Origin: Cupriavidus sp. IDO | GTDB lineage: Bacteria > Pseudomonadota > Gammaproteobacteria > Burkholderiales > Burkholderiaceae | Direction: 5' to 3' | Length of the DNA: 64,000 nucleotides | Assembly (NCBI RefSeq): GCF_000812465.1 | Contig: NZ_JWMA01000183.1 | Span: 1 to 64,000, forward strand | Shown here: in pieces, positions 28,610 through 36,756 of the stretch | Numbering within the stretch: position 1 is the stretch's first letter | How the letters are laid out: the number at the start of each line of letters is the position of its first letter | Notes under the pieces: model-generated | The model's input: the letters and a program-made list of their open reading frames with translations, nothing else | The model's database searches: none | Told to the model about the DNA's origin: nothing | Position numbers and translations under genes: made by a program

Positions 28610-29482
28610 TTACTGAAACACGACTGTCCGGTCCCCGTTCAGGAACACCCGTCGTTCGATGAACGCCTTGACGGCGCGCGCCAGCGTGATGCACTCAACG
28701 TCGCGCCCGACGGCAAGCAGCTGGTCCGGCTGGTACGAATGATCGACGCGCTCGACGACCTGCTCGATGATCGGGCCTTCGTCGAGATCGTCGGTGACGA
28801 AATGCGCGGTCGCGCCAATCAGCTTGACGCCGCGTGCATGTGCCTGGTGATACGGCTTCGCGCCCTTGAAGCCGGGCAGGAACGAGTGGTGGATGTTGAT
28901 CGCGCAATTGGCCAGCCTGGCGCTTGTCTGTGGCGACAGCACCTGCATGTAGCGCGCAAGGATGACCAGCTCCGCGCCGCTCGACTCGAACAGGTCCAGC
29001 CATTGCGCTTCCTGCTGCGCCTTGGTTTCGGGCGTGATGGGAAAGTGCCGGAACGGCAGGTCATGCTGCCGCGCGAGCGGCTCCAGGTGGGGATGGTTGG
29101 ATGCGATCCCGACGATGTCCATCTTCAACTCGCCCATGCGCCAGCGGAACAGCAGGTCCGCGAGGCAATGCTCGAGCTTCGACACCATGATCAGCACCTT
29201 CGGGCGCGCGTATGCGTCGTGGATCGCCCATTGCATGCCGAAACCCTCCGCTATCGGCGTGAACTCCTGGCGCAACACGTCGACCTGCAGCACTTGTTCG
29301 CGCGTGGGATGGAAGACGCAGCGCAGGAAGAAGCGGTTGCTCAGGTCGTCGTCGAAGACGGTCAGTTCATCGATGTAGCAGCGGTGACGCTCGAGCAGGC
29401 CGACCACGGCGGCGACCTGGCCGGGTGCGCTCGGGCACGACAGCGTCAGGATGAATTGTTGTGAACGTGACAGCGCGTCCAT
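28610..29482 (-). CDS. purU: Formyltetrahydrofolate deformylase
   Basis: 290-aa enzyme that hydrolyses 10-formyl-THF to THF and formate. It has an N-terminal ACT domain (FILTLSCPSAPGQVAAVVGLLERHRC) and a formyltransferase-like domain with NHPHLEPLA, ARYMQVLS and INIHHSFLPGFKGAKPYHQA; the catalytic Asn-His-Asp triad of the fold is visible. It frees THF used as methyl acceptor by sarcosine oxidase. The ATG at 29482 is the family start; the open frame reaches to 29596 without homology. Confidence 0.95.
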   Translation of the reverse strand: MDALSRSQQFILTLSCPSAPGQVAAVVGLLERHRCYIDELTVFDDDLSNRFFLRCVFHPTREQVLQVDVLRQEFTPIAEGFGMQWAIHDAYARPKVLIMVSKLEHCLADLLFRWRMGELKMDIVGIASNHPHLEPLARQHDLPFRHFPITPETKAQQEAQWLDLFESSGAELVILARYMQVLSPQTSARLANCAINIHHSFLPGFKGAKPYHQAHARGVKLIGATAHFVTDDLDEGPIIEQVVERVDHSYQPDQLLAVGRDVECITLARAVKAFIERRVFLNGDRTVVFQ

Positions 29483-29964
29483 GCGATTCCTCTGTTGGGT
29501 TGAATGGCGCGGCGCGCGCAGCGTGCGCACGCATACCATGCGCGAAGTAGAGCAGGAGGAATGGCGGCCCGGATAGAACCGAAGCGCCGCTTGCATGGTA
29601 TCGGCCCGTCATGCCGGAACTTGCGGTGCGGGATGCTGTTGTCACAAGCTGGCGGCGGGCATGGGGCGCTACAGAACCATTCGGCGTCGCTTGTGAACAG
29701 GCGACGCCAGACAACCATTTCCCTTGTTCGCCGTTGTCGCATTTCTGCAAGCGCTTGTCGGAATTAGTCGGCAGGCGGGGGCCTTTTCTGGCAACTATGT
29801 AGGTATCGCGCAATTGCGCTTGTAATGCGACGGAGCAGGTTTGCCGATGGCATTCCAGGAAAAAGGTAGCAATACGCCGGCAACGCTCCCCGGAAGATGG
29901 GGAAACGCAGCTAAGGCATTGCTATGTGATGTGTGAGTCCCCGCAGGATCAGGAGAAGATTTCG
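29483..29964. other. Divergent purU / choV intergenic region
   Basis: No gene was seen in these 482 bp. The notable content is the 21-bp-spaced repeat operator at 29735-29761 (listed separately). A ribosome site AGGAGA lies 9 bases before choV. Inverted short segments flank 29700, but no clear structure was recognised there. Confidence 0.5.
29735..29801 (+). promoter_or_regulatory. choV promoter with 21-bp-spaced direct repeats
   Basis: TGTCGC (29735) and TGTCGG (29756) start 21 bp apart and frame CTGCAAGCGC, closely matching the elements before the porin and fdhA. A -10-like TATGTA lies at 29796-29801, about 60 bp from the first repeat as in the other two. This supports common control by an AraC-type regulator, probably GbdR-like. 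Confidence 0.5.
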
Positions 29965-31125
29965 ATGGATAGTCCAAAGGTCGTGGTCGAAGGTCTGTGC
30001 AAGGTATTCGGAAGCAATCCCAAGCAGGCGATCGATATGCTCGCATCCGGTTCGACGAAAGACGAAGTGTTCAGGCGCACCGGCCAGGTCGTCGGCGTGC
30101 ACAATGTCTCGTTCGAGGTGAATGAAGGCGAAATTTTCGTGCTGATGGGCCTGTCAGGCTCCGGCAAGTCGACGTTGATCCGCCTCGTGAACCGGCTCGT
30201 CGAACCGACCGCCGGCAAGGTGCTGATCGGTGGCCGCGACGTGGCGGCCGTAAGCTGCTCGGAACTGATCGCGCTGCGCCGCACGGACATGAGCATGGTG
30301 TTCCAGTCGTTCGCGCTGATGCCGCAGCGCACTGTGCTTTCGAACGCGGCGTTCGGGCTGGAGGTGGCTGGCGTGAGCAGGAAGGAGCGCGAGCGCCGTG
30401 CCATGGACGTGCTTGAGGAGGTCGGCCTGGCGACGTTTGCGCAGAAGCTTCCCCGCGAGTTGTCGGGCGGCATGCAGCAGCGCGTCGGCCTGGCGCGCGC
30501 GCTTGCCGTCAACCCGTCGCTGATGATCATGGACGAGGCGTTCTCCGCGCTCGATCCGCTCAAGCGCAAGGAAATGCAGAACGTGCTGTTGCAGCTGCAG
30601 AAGGAGCATCGGCGCACGATCATGTTCGTGTCCCACGACCTGGAAGAAGCGCTGCGCATCGGCAGCCGGATTGCGATCATGGAAGGCGGCCGCCTGGTGC
30701 AGGTCGGCACGCCGCAGGAAATCATCGCGAGGCCGGCCGACGACTACGTCCGCACGTTCTTCGACGGCATCGACACCAGCCGCTACCTGACCGCCGGCGA
30801 CCTGATGCAGACCGACGCCGTGCCGATCGTGTCAAAGCCCGATGCGGCGAGCATCGCCAGGACGCTGAACGGCCACGCCAGCTATGCCTTTGTGCTCGAT
30901 GCCCAGCGCAAGGTCCGTGGCTGCGTCATGCGCGACGCCGCACCGGACGTGCGGCCGGTCGAAAGCATCCGGCGCGATGCGTCGCTTGAACACGTCGTCG
31001 AACGCGTCGTTGCGAGCCCGAACGCGCTGCCGGTCGTCGACCACGACGGCTGCTACTGCGGCTCGGTCGACCGTGCCGTCATCCTGAAGGCCATCACGCA
31101 CCACTCGCGAGGTAACCATGTCTGA
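29965..31125 (+). CDS. Betaine/choline ABC transporter ATP-binding protein with CBS domains
   Basis: 386-aa ATPase of the ProV/ChoV type. Walker A GLSGSGKST, signature LSGGMQQRVGLARAL and Walker B LMIMDEAFSALDP are intact. The last ~105 residues form a CBS pair (from YLTAGDLMQTDAVPIV on), used in this family to sense ionic strength or nucleotides. The ATG at 29965 has AGGAGA upstream. It overlaps the permease gene by 8 bp. Family is firm; betaine is the likely substrate by context. Confidence 0.92.
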   Translation: MDSPKVVVEGLCKVFGSNPKQAIDMLASGSTKDEVFRRTGQVVGVHNVSFEVNEGEIFVLMGLSGSGKSTLIRLVNRLVEPTAGKVLIGGRDVAAVSCSELIALRRTDMSMVFQSFALMPQRTVLSNAAFGLEVAGVSRKERERRAMDVLEEVGLATFAQKLPRELSGGMQQRVGLARALAVNPSLMIMDEAFSALDPLKRKEMQNVLLQLQKEHRRTIMFVSHDLEEALRIGSRIAIMEGGRLVQVGTPQEIIARPADDYVRTFFDGIDTSRYLTAGDLMQTDAVPIVSKPDAASIARTLNGHASYAFVLDAQRKVRGCVMRDAAPDVRPVESIRRDASLEHVVERVVASPNALPVVDHDGCYCGSVDRAVILKAITHHSRGNHV

Positions 31126-32014
31126 AATGCTTCCGCTCGGCCGCTGGGTCGACCAGTCTGTCCATTACCTGCTCGATCACGACGCGGCGACGTTCGACGC
31201 GATCGGGCGCGCGATCGAGGGGCTTGCCGCACTGATCGAGCACGGCCTGCAGGCGGTGCCGATGTGGCTGATGATGGCGATCTTCATCGGCATCGGCCTC
31301 TGGCGCGTCGGCTGGCGCTTCGCGCTGTTCACGGCCGCGTCGCTGTTCGTGATCTTCGCGACAGGGTTCTGGGACCAGACCGTCATCACGCTGGGCCTCA
31401 CGCTGTCGTCGACCATCATCAGCCTGCTGCTCGGGATTCCGCTCGGCATCTGGGCGGCGAAGAGCAGGGTGGTCGCGGCCGTCGTGCGTCCGATTCTGGA
31501 CCTGATGCAGACCATGCCGGCGTTCGTCTACCTGATTCCTGCCGCGATGCTGTTCGGCCTCGGCCGCGTTCCGGGCATCCTGTCGACGGTGATCTTTGCG
31601 ATGCCGCCCGCGGTGCGTCTGACGAGCCTTGGCATCCGCCAGGTGAACATGGAGATCGTCGAGGCCGGCCAGGCGTTCGGTTGCACGCCGTGGCAGCTTC
31701 TGTACAAGGTGCAGTTTCCGAACGCGCTGCCGTCGATCATGCAGGGCGTCAACCAGACGATCATGATGGCGCTGTCGATGGTGATCATCGCCTCGATGGT
31801 TGGCGCGGGCGGCCTGGGCAACGAGGTGCTGGCGAGCATCCAGCGTCTGGACATCGGCCTGGGCTTTGAAAGCGGCCTGTCGGTGGTGCTGCTGGCAATT
31901 GTCCTCGACCGCATCACCGAGAGCTTCGGCCGCGTGCCGGGCACGGCGAGGGCGCCGCTTTTCTCGGGGCTCAGGCAACTGTTCGGCGCCAAGGCCACGA
32001 CAGCGCAAGCCTGA
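31118..32014 (+). CDS. Betaine/choline ABC transporter permease
   Basis: 298-aa inner-membrane permease of the ProW/OpuAB type with about six helices. The EAA loop that contacts the ATPase reads VEAGQAFGCTPWQLLYKVQFPNALPSIMQGVNQ. A leading segment of ~65 residues is cytoplasmic. It is translationally coupled to the ATPase gene and works with the binding protein at 27672. Firm family call. Confidence 0.92.
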   Translation: MSEMLPLGRWVDQSVHYLLDHDAATFDAIGRAIEGLAALIEHGLQAVPMWLMMAIFIGIGLWRVGWRFALFTAASLFVIFATGFWDQTVITLGLTLSSTIISLLLGIPLGIWAAKSRVVAAVVRPILDLMQTMPAFVYLIPAAMLFGLGRVPGILSTVIFAMPPAVRLTSLGIRQVNMEIVEAGQAFGCTPWQLLYKVQFPNALPSIMQGVNQTIMMALSMVIIASMVGAGGLGNEVLASIQRLDIGLGFESGLSVVLLAIVLDRITESFGRVPGTARAPLFSGLRQLFGAKATTAQA

Positions 32015-32046
32015 TCCCGAGGTCATCCGTTCGCCAGGAGAGCGAT

Positions 32047-33042
32047 GTGAGGTCCGTTGCCGCCGTACCAGCTGACAGCGCTTCACCTTCAATGTCGTCC
32101 CTAGCGCATTTCGGCTTCCTGGCGCTGCCTGAGTTCTCGATGATCGCGTTCTCGAGCGCGGTGGAAGTGCTGCGCATGGCGAACTATGTCGGGCGCGCCG
32201 AGCATTACACGTGGTCGGTCTATTCGCCAGACGGCGCGCCGGTGCACGCGAGCAACGGCATCGTGGTACGGCCGACGCGCGCATTGGATGGGACAAGACT
32301 GCCGGACGTGATGATCGTCTGCGGCGGCATTCGCATCCGCGACGTTGTCGACGACGGCACGCGCGCGGTGCTTGGCCAACTCGCCGGGCTGGACATTCCG
32401 CTCGGCAGCATCTGCACCGGTGCCTACGCGCTGATGGCGAGCAGGCTGCTCGACGGATACCGCTGCGCCGTGCATTGGGAGAACCGGTCCGCGCTGCACG
32501 ACGAGTTTCCGCTGGTGCATTTCGCCGACGAACTGTTCGTCATCGACCGTGACCGGCTTACCTGCACGGGCGGCACCGCACCGATCGACATGATGCTGAA
32601 TCTCGTCGGTCTGCGCTTCGGCCGGCAGCTTGCCACGCAGGTCTCTGAACAGTTCATTCTCGAGCGGATCCGCAGCGCGAGCGATCCGCAGCCGATCCCC
32701 GTCGATGCGCGGGTTGGCCTCTCGCGCGCGGAACTGATCGAGGTGGTGCGGCTGATGGAGGCGAATATTGAGGAACCGCTGTCGCTCGATGAATTGGCGC
32801 GGCTCGTGCGGCTGTCGCAGCGGCATCTGCAGCGGATGTTCAAGCTCTATCTGAATGTGTCGCCGACCCACTATTACCTTACCCTGCGCCTGAAGCGCGC
32901 GCGCGACCTGCTGCGCACGACCAACGCGTCAATCGCCCGTGTGACGACCGTGTGCGGATTCCATTCGCCGTGCCATTTCAGCAAAGCGTACCGTGCGCAG
33001 TTCGGTCATGCGCCCAGCCACGAGCGCCGACCGACGGGATGA
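32047..33042 (+). CDS. GlxA-family AraC-type regulator, GbdR-like (regulator 3)
   Basis: 331-aa DJ-1/PfpI plus AraC regulator, close paralogue of the gene at 14661-15686 (shared ALPEFSMIAFSSAVEVLRMANY-like start, CAVHWEN, CTGGTAPIDMMLNL and SPTHYYLTLRLKRARDLL). The GTG start at 32047 was chosen because AGGAGAG lies 5-7 bases upstream; the ATG at 32092 lacks one. It follows the choVW-like genes by 32 bp, so control of quaternary-amine uptake and catabolism is likely. Best local candidates for GbdR are this and regulator 2. Confidence 0.87.
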   Translation: MRSVAAVPADSASPSMSSLAHFGFLALPEFSMIAFSSAVEVLRMANYVGRAEHYTWSVYSPDGAPVHASNGIVVRPTRALDGTRLPDVMIVCGGIRIRDVVDDGTRAVLGQLAGLDIPLGSICTGAYALMASRLLDGYRCAVHWENRSALHDEFPLVHFADELFVIDRDRLTCTGGTAPIDMMLNLVGLRFGRQLATQVSEQFILERIRSASDPQPIPVDARVGLSRAELIEVVRLMEANIEEPLSLDELARLVRLSQRHLQRMFKLYLNVSPTHYYLTLRLKRARDLLRTTNASIARVTTVCGFHSPCHFSKAYRAQFGHAPSHERRPTG

Positions 33043-33150
33043 TCACCGGCCGCGTAAGCGACGCTCGCTAGAGCCTTGGACGCCATGAACTCAGGCCCGG
33101 AATCCCATGCGCAATATCGCGCCAGCTTGACTACTGACCTTGACATCCCG

Positions 33151-34311
33151 ATGAGCCAGACGATCTCCCACTCATTGCGTACTCCACTGTATGAGCGTCA
33201 CCGTTTCATCCGCGCCCGTATGGCTGATGTTGGTGGCTGGGAACTGCCAGCTGCTTATGGATCCCAGATCGAAGAGCACCACACCGTGCGCGAGGATGCC
33301 GCTATGTTCGACTTCTCGCACATGTGCGTGATCGACATACACGGGACGGACGCTCGAATATTTCTCGGCAAGCTTCTTGCCAACGACATCGGCAAACTGA
33401 AGTCGCCGGGCAAGGCACTCTATTCGTGCATGCTTAACAGCGAAGGAGGGGTGATCGATGACCTTGTCGTTTACTACCTGGACGATGAATACTTCCGTAT
33501 CGTCTTGAATGCGCACGCCGCAAGCCGCGACATTCAGTGGATCCGATCGCAGATCGTTGCGATGAAAAGCTCGGTGAGTCTGGTCGTGCGGCGCCAGGAT
33601 CTTGTCACGGGCGATGTGGAGCCGCTGGCAATTATCGCCGTGCAGGGTCCCAATGCTCGGGAGAAGGTATTTCGAGCGATTCCGTCAACCCGCGCGGCTG
33701 AGAAGGTAAAGCCGTTCAATTCCATCACCGTGTACGACTCCGCAGTGGGCGAATTGATGTTGGCACGAACGGGGAAAACCGGCGAGGATGGCTTCGAATT
33801 GATCATGCTGGCAAAGCATGCTGTTCAAGTATGGGACATGCTGAGGTCGGCCGGCATCTGTGCGGCGGGCCTCGACGCATGGGATACCCTTCGGCTTGAG
33901 GCAGGCATGCACCTGAATGGGCGCGACATGGACCCACAGACCTCGCCCTTCGATGTCGGCTTGGGCTGGAGTGTTGATCTGGGGCCAGAGCGCGATTTTA
34001 TCGGCAAGGCAGCGCTACTTGCTCGCCGCCAGACTAGGCAGTTCGTTGGGCTCGCTTTTGAGGGAAGCGCCGCGGTCGCTCGCGCGCAAAGCCCGGTGAT
34101 GAGCCTCCAGGGAGAAGTGATTGGCGAGGTCACCAGCGGAACGTATAGTCCGACGCTTCAAACTGCCATCGCTTTGGCACTGATTACCCCTGACATCAAG
34201 TCTGGCTCATATGTGAGTATTGAGGTCTACAACAAGAGAGTCTCTGCGAAAGTGGTTCGTCTGCCTTTCGTACGGAACGGAAGTCCAGTGCAGCAAAACG
34301 ACCATGCATGA
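33151..34311 (+). CDS. GcvT-like aminomethyltransferase, stand-alone
   Basis: 386-aa protein of the GcvT folate-dependent aminomethyltransferase/demethylase family. It shows RTPLYERHRFIRARMADVGGWELP, GGVIDDLVVYYLDDEYFRIV with the catalytic-region aspartates, and GFELIM/GLDAWDTLRLEAGM. No gcvH or gcvP is nearby, so glycine cleavage is unlikely; folate-linked demethylation of another methylated amine is possible. Codon use is less G+C-biased than in neighbours. The start is uncertain (ATG at 33085 also open). It overlaps the lyase gene by 8 bp. Confidence 0.8.
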   Translation: MSQTISHSLRTPLYERHRFIRARMADVGGWELPAAYGSQIEEHHTVREDAAMFDFSHMCVIDIHGTDARIFLGKLLANDIGKLKSPGKALYSCMLNSEGGVIDDLVVYYLDDEYFRIVLNAHAASRDIQWIRSQIVAMKSSVSLVVRRQDLVTGDVEPLAIIAVQGPNAREKVFRAIPSTRAAEKVKPFNSITVYDSAVGELMLARTGKTGEDGFELIMLAKHAVQVWDMLRSAGICAAGLDAWDTLRLEAGMHLNGRDMDPQTSPFDVGLGWSVDLGPERDFIGKAALLARRQTRQFVGLAFEGSAAVARAQSPVMSLQGEVIGEVTSGTYSPTLQTAIALALITPDIKSGSYVSIEVYNKRVSAKVVRLPFVRNGSPVQQNDHA

Positions 34312-35194
34312 CAACTTGCCAGAGCGCTTGCGCTCGCTCCTTTTCGTTCCCGCAGACAGTGACCGGAAGCTTGCGGCCTCGCTGAAGTCAACTGCGGATG
34401 GCCTGGTGTTCGACCTCGAGGATGCCGTGCCAGAACAAGGAAAGGACGACGCACGGTCCCGGCTGGTCGGCTTCCTCGAACAGCACCGCAGCTCGATGCA
34501 CTCGGCCTTGCTGGTGCGTGTCAACGGTCTGGCGTCCGGCCATATCCTGCGCGACCTGGCGGCCGTGATCCCGCACCGGCCCAGCGCGATTGTGCTGCCG
34601 AAGTGCCGTAGTGTCGATGACGTGCACCGCCTCTGCGACTTCCTCGCGGCTTTTGAATGTGCGCTATTGGACGATGGCTGGAAAGTCTCTATCATCGCGA
34701 TGGCAACCGAATCGTCCGAAGGTGTGTTCGGACTGTCGTCGTATCGCAATGCGCCCTTGCGCCTGCGTGCGCTGATGTGGGGCGTGGATGACCTTGCGGC
34801 CGACCTTGGCGCATTCTCACCGCATATCGGCAAGGAGCTGAGTGCGCCGTTTTCCGTGGCTCGTACCATGTGCCTGCTGGCGGCGGCCCAGGCGGGTATC
34901 GACGCCATCGATGCTGTCAGCACACGCCTGACCGACCCGGAGCAGATCGGAGAAGAAGCCGCGCAGGCGAAGCGGGACGGATTTTCGGCCAAGGCTGCAG
35001 CGCATCCTTCTCATATTGAAGCCATCAATCAGGCGTTCTTGCCGCAGGAAGAGGAGATACGCTGGGCCAGCCAGGTGGTCGAGGCGTTCTCAAGGGTCGG
35101 CGCCTCAGGTGTGGCCAGGTTAGGAAATGCAATGATAGATCGGCCCCACCTTCGCCTGGCACATCGTATCCTGTGTCACATTGAGGAGAACTGA
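34304..35194 (+). CDS. HpcH/HpaI aldolase / CitE-like CoA-ester lyase
   Basis: 296-aa TIM-barrel lyase of the CitE/malyl-CoA lyase family. RSLLFVPADSDRKLAASLKS, GLVFDLEDAVPEQGKDDAR (Mg-binding Glu/Asp) and MWGVDDLAADLGA are typical. Substrates are CoA thioesters such as citramalyl-, malyl- or methylmalyl-CoA; the exact one is not readable. Its start overlaps the GcvT-like gene by 8 bp, so the two proteins are made together. Lower G+C like its neighbours suggests a transferred block. Confidence 0.85.
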   Translation: MHDNLPERLRSLLFVPADSDRKLAASLKSTADGLVFDLEDAVPEQGKDDARSRLVGFLEQHRSSMHSALLVRVNGLASGHILRDLAAVIPHRPSAIVLPKCRSVDDVHRLCDFLAAFECALLDDGWKVSIIAMATESSEGVFGLSSYRNAPLRLRALMWGVDDLAADLGAFSPHIGKELSAPFSVARTMCLLAAAQAGIDAIDAVSTRLTDPEQIGEEAAQAKRDGFSAKAAAHPSHIEAINQAFLPQEEEIRWASQVVEAFSRVGASGVARLGNAMIDRPHLRLAHRILCHIEEN

Positions 35195-35309
35195 GCTATT
35201 GGACAGCATGGGAGGGTGGCTCTTGTCACAAAACTGGATGGGCTCGGTTCGCGCAAAGGTTCGCGGTACAAGCGCCTCGCCGATTCGCCTGGTCGCTGGA
35301 GTTGAACAA

Positions 35310-36458
35310 ATGATCAGTGTTGCTCGACGCTTGCTCGTTCCTGGCCTGAGCGCCATGTTGCTGTGCGTCGCTTGCAGCCAGTCTTATGGGCAACAGGTTG
35401 TCAGGATCGGTGTGTCCAGTCCTCTTACCGGAATCAATGCAGCCAATGGCAAGGATATGGAGAGCGGTGTTCGCCTCGCTGTCGAGGAAGCGAATTCGCA
35501 GCGCATCAAGCTGGACGGCCAGGACGTCCGTTTCGAGCTCGATTCGGTGGACGACCAAAGTGACCCTCGCATCGGCGTTCAGGTCGCCCAGAAACTTGTC
35601 GACGATGGGGTGACCGTAGTTGTCGGGTATTACAACTCAGGCGTCGCCCTCCCGTCCGCGCCAGTTTTCGCCAGGGCAGGCGTCCCGGTAATCCATCCGG
35701 CGGCGACCAATCCGACCATCACGCATCAAGGCCTGAATACCGTCTTCCGCATCATTGCGACCGATACGCAAAACTCCGGTAACGCTGGGAGGTACGCGGT
35801 CAAAGTCATGAAGGGGCAGCGCATTGCCGTGATGGATGACCGAACCGCGTTCGGCCAGGGGGCAGTGGACGAGTTCAAGAAAGCCGTCGCCGCTGCCGGC
35901 GGCAAAATTGCGATAGCTGAATACACCAACGACAAGGCGGTCGATTTCAGCGCGCAGCTCACGAACATCAGGGGTGCCAACGCCGACCTCCTGTTCTTTG
36001 CCGGCCTGGACAACCAGGCGGCGCTCATCACGAAGCGGATGAGGGAGCTCGGGATGCGCACCCAGTTCGTCGGGAGCGGGGGCATCGCCGACAGTATCTT
36101 TCTTAATGTCGCTGGTCCCGCTGCGGAGGGCGCTATGGCCTGGGAATATGGACGCCCTGTCGAAACGCTGCCGCAAGGCAAGGTCTTCATGCAGAAATTC
36201 AAGAAACGCTTCCGCACCGACAGCCTTATCTATGCGCCCTTCGCATACGACGCCGCGTGGGTAGCTATCAACGCCATGAAACAGGCCAAGTCCACGAAGC
36301 CGGCTGAGTTCATGTCGGCGCTCCAGGCAACGCAATACGAAGGCATCACGGGGAAGATTGCCTTCGATGCGAACGGCGACTTGAAGCATCCGACTTCGAC
36401 GCTCTATCAGGTCAAAGGTGGCCACTGGGTTCCGGTAACGACGATTGGGGCCGAATGA
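35310..36458 (+). CDS. LivJ-type ABC substrate-binding protein (periplasmic-binding family 6)
   Basis: 382-aa periplasmic protein. A signal peptide MISVARRLLVPGLSAMLLCVACSQSYGQQ is followed by VVRIGVSSPLTGINAANGKDMESGV and the two-lobe fold of branched-chain amino-acid or amide binding proteins (ATDTQNSGNAGRYAVKVMKG, LTNIRGANADLLFFAG). No permease or ATPase gene lies nearby, so it must use a transporter encoded elsewhere. Start at 35310 follows CTGGAG. Less G+C-rich than average for the window. Ligand unknown. Confidence 0.85.
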   Translation: MISVARRLLVPGLSAMLLCVACSQSYGQQVVRIGVSSPLTGINAANGKDMESGVRLAVEEANSQRIKLDGQDVRFELDSVDDQSDPRIGVQVAQKLVDDGVTVVVGYYNSGVALPSAPVFARAGVPVIHPAATNPTITHQGLNTVFRIIATDTQNSGNAGRYAVKVMKGQRIAVMDDRTAFGQGAVDEFKKAVAAAGGKIAIAEYTNDKAVDFSAQLTNIRGANADLLFFAGLDNQAALITKRMRELGMRTQFVGSGGIADSIFLNVAGPAAEGAMAWEYGRPVETLPQGKVFMQKFKKRFRTDSLIYAPFAYDAAWVAINAMKQAKSTKPAEFMSALQATQYEGITGKIAFDANGDLKHPTSTLYQVKGGHWVPVTTIGAE

Positions 36459-36486
36459 CGTTGCGATTGACGCGTCATATTGCAGA

Positions 36487-36506
36487 TACTGTATGTATAT
36501 ACAGTA
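36487..36506. promoter_or_regulatory. LexA (SOS) box
   Basis: TACTGTATGTATATACAGTA is a near-perfect match to the proteobacterial LexA consensus: CTGT-N8-ACAG with an alternating A/T centre, 19 of 20 positions of the classical Escherichia coli consensus by my count. Two more symmetrical pairs (GA/TC) extend the palindrome to 24 bp. It lies 28 bp after the binding-protein stop and 56 bp before a 39-codon hydrophobic frame. No annotated-size gene starts near it on either strand. Confidence 0.75.
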
Positions 36507-36562
36507 TCGGCGGCCGGCCTGGTCCCTAAGAGGGGCAGGGTGGCATCGTAGTCAAAGTCAAA

Positions 36563-36682
36563 ATGGCCGGCGGCGTGCAATCCCTTCTGCTGTTCAAAAC
36601 GTTCGGTAACCTGTTGATTCTATTGGGATGTGTCTGCAGGTTTTTTGCTCCGTTGACGGCAAAAGTCGCGCTAACCTGCTGA
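36563..36682 (+). CDS. Putative SOS-controlled small hydrophobic peptide (39 aa)
   Basis: This reading frame, ATG at 36563 to TGA at 36680-36682, begins MAGGVQS and continues with a membrane-like stretch LLLFKTFGNLLILLGCVCRF, then FAPLTAKVALTC. It has the size and hydrophobicity of type I toxin peptides such as TisB, which is also LexA-controlled, but no sequence identity is claimed. A strong ribosome site is lacking; a direct repeat AGTCAAAGTCAA precedes the ATG, and GGGGCAGGG lies ~25 bp upstream. A 55-codon frame on the opposite strand (36526-36693) is the main alternative. Coding is a hypothesis; the LexA box upstream is the stronger evidence. Confidence 0.3.
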   Translation: MAGGVQSLLLFKTFGNLLILLGCVCRFFAPLTAKVALTC

Positions 36683-36756
36683 TTCGTATCCATAAGCGCC
36701 GTCTCTCGCGCACATGATTTCCCTACATAGCCCCCTGCGGCCGCGGTGAAGCTGCT

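Noticed and set aside
36550-36561. TTGACT-type hexamers on the minus strand as an antisense RNA promoter opposite the small peptide
   Set aside because: No good -10 hexamer at the right distance, so an antitoxin RNA is not supported by sequence.
36526-36693. 55-codon minus-strand frame starting MDTNQQVSATFAV, antisense to the 39-codon hydrophobic frame
   Set aside because: No family, and the LexA box lies downstream of it; kept only as the alternative to the small peptide.
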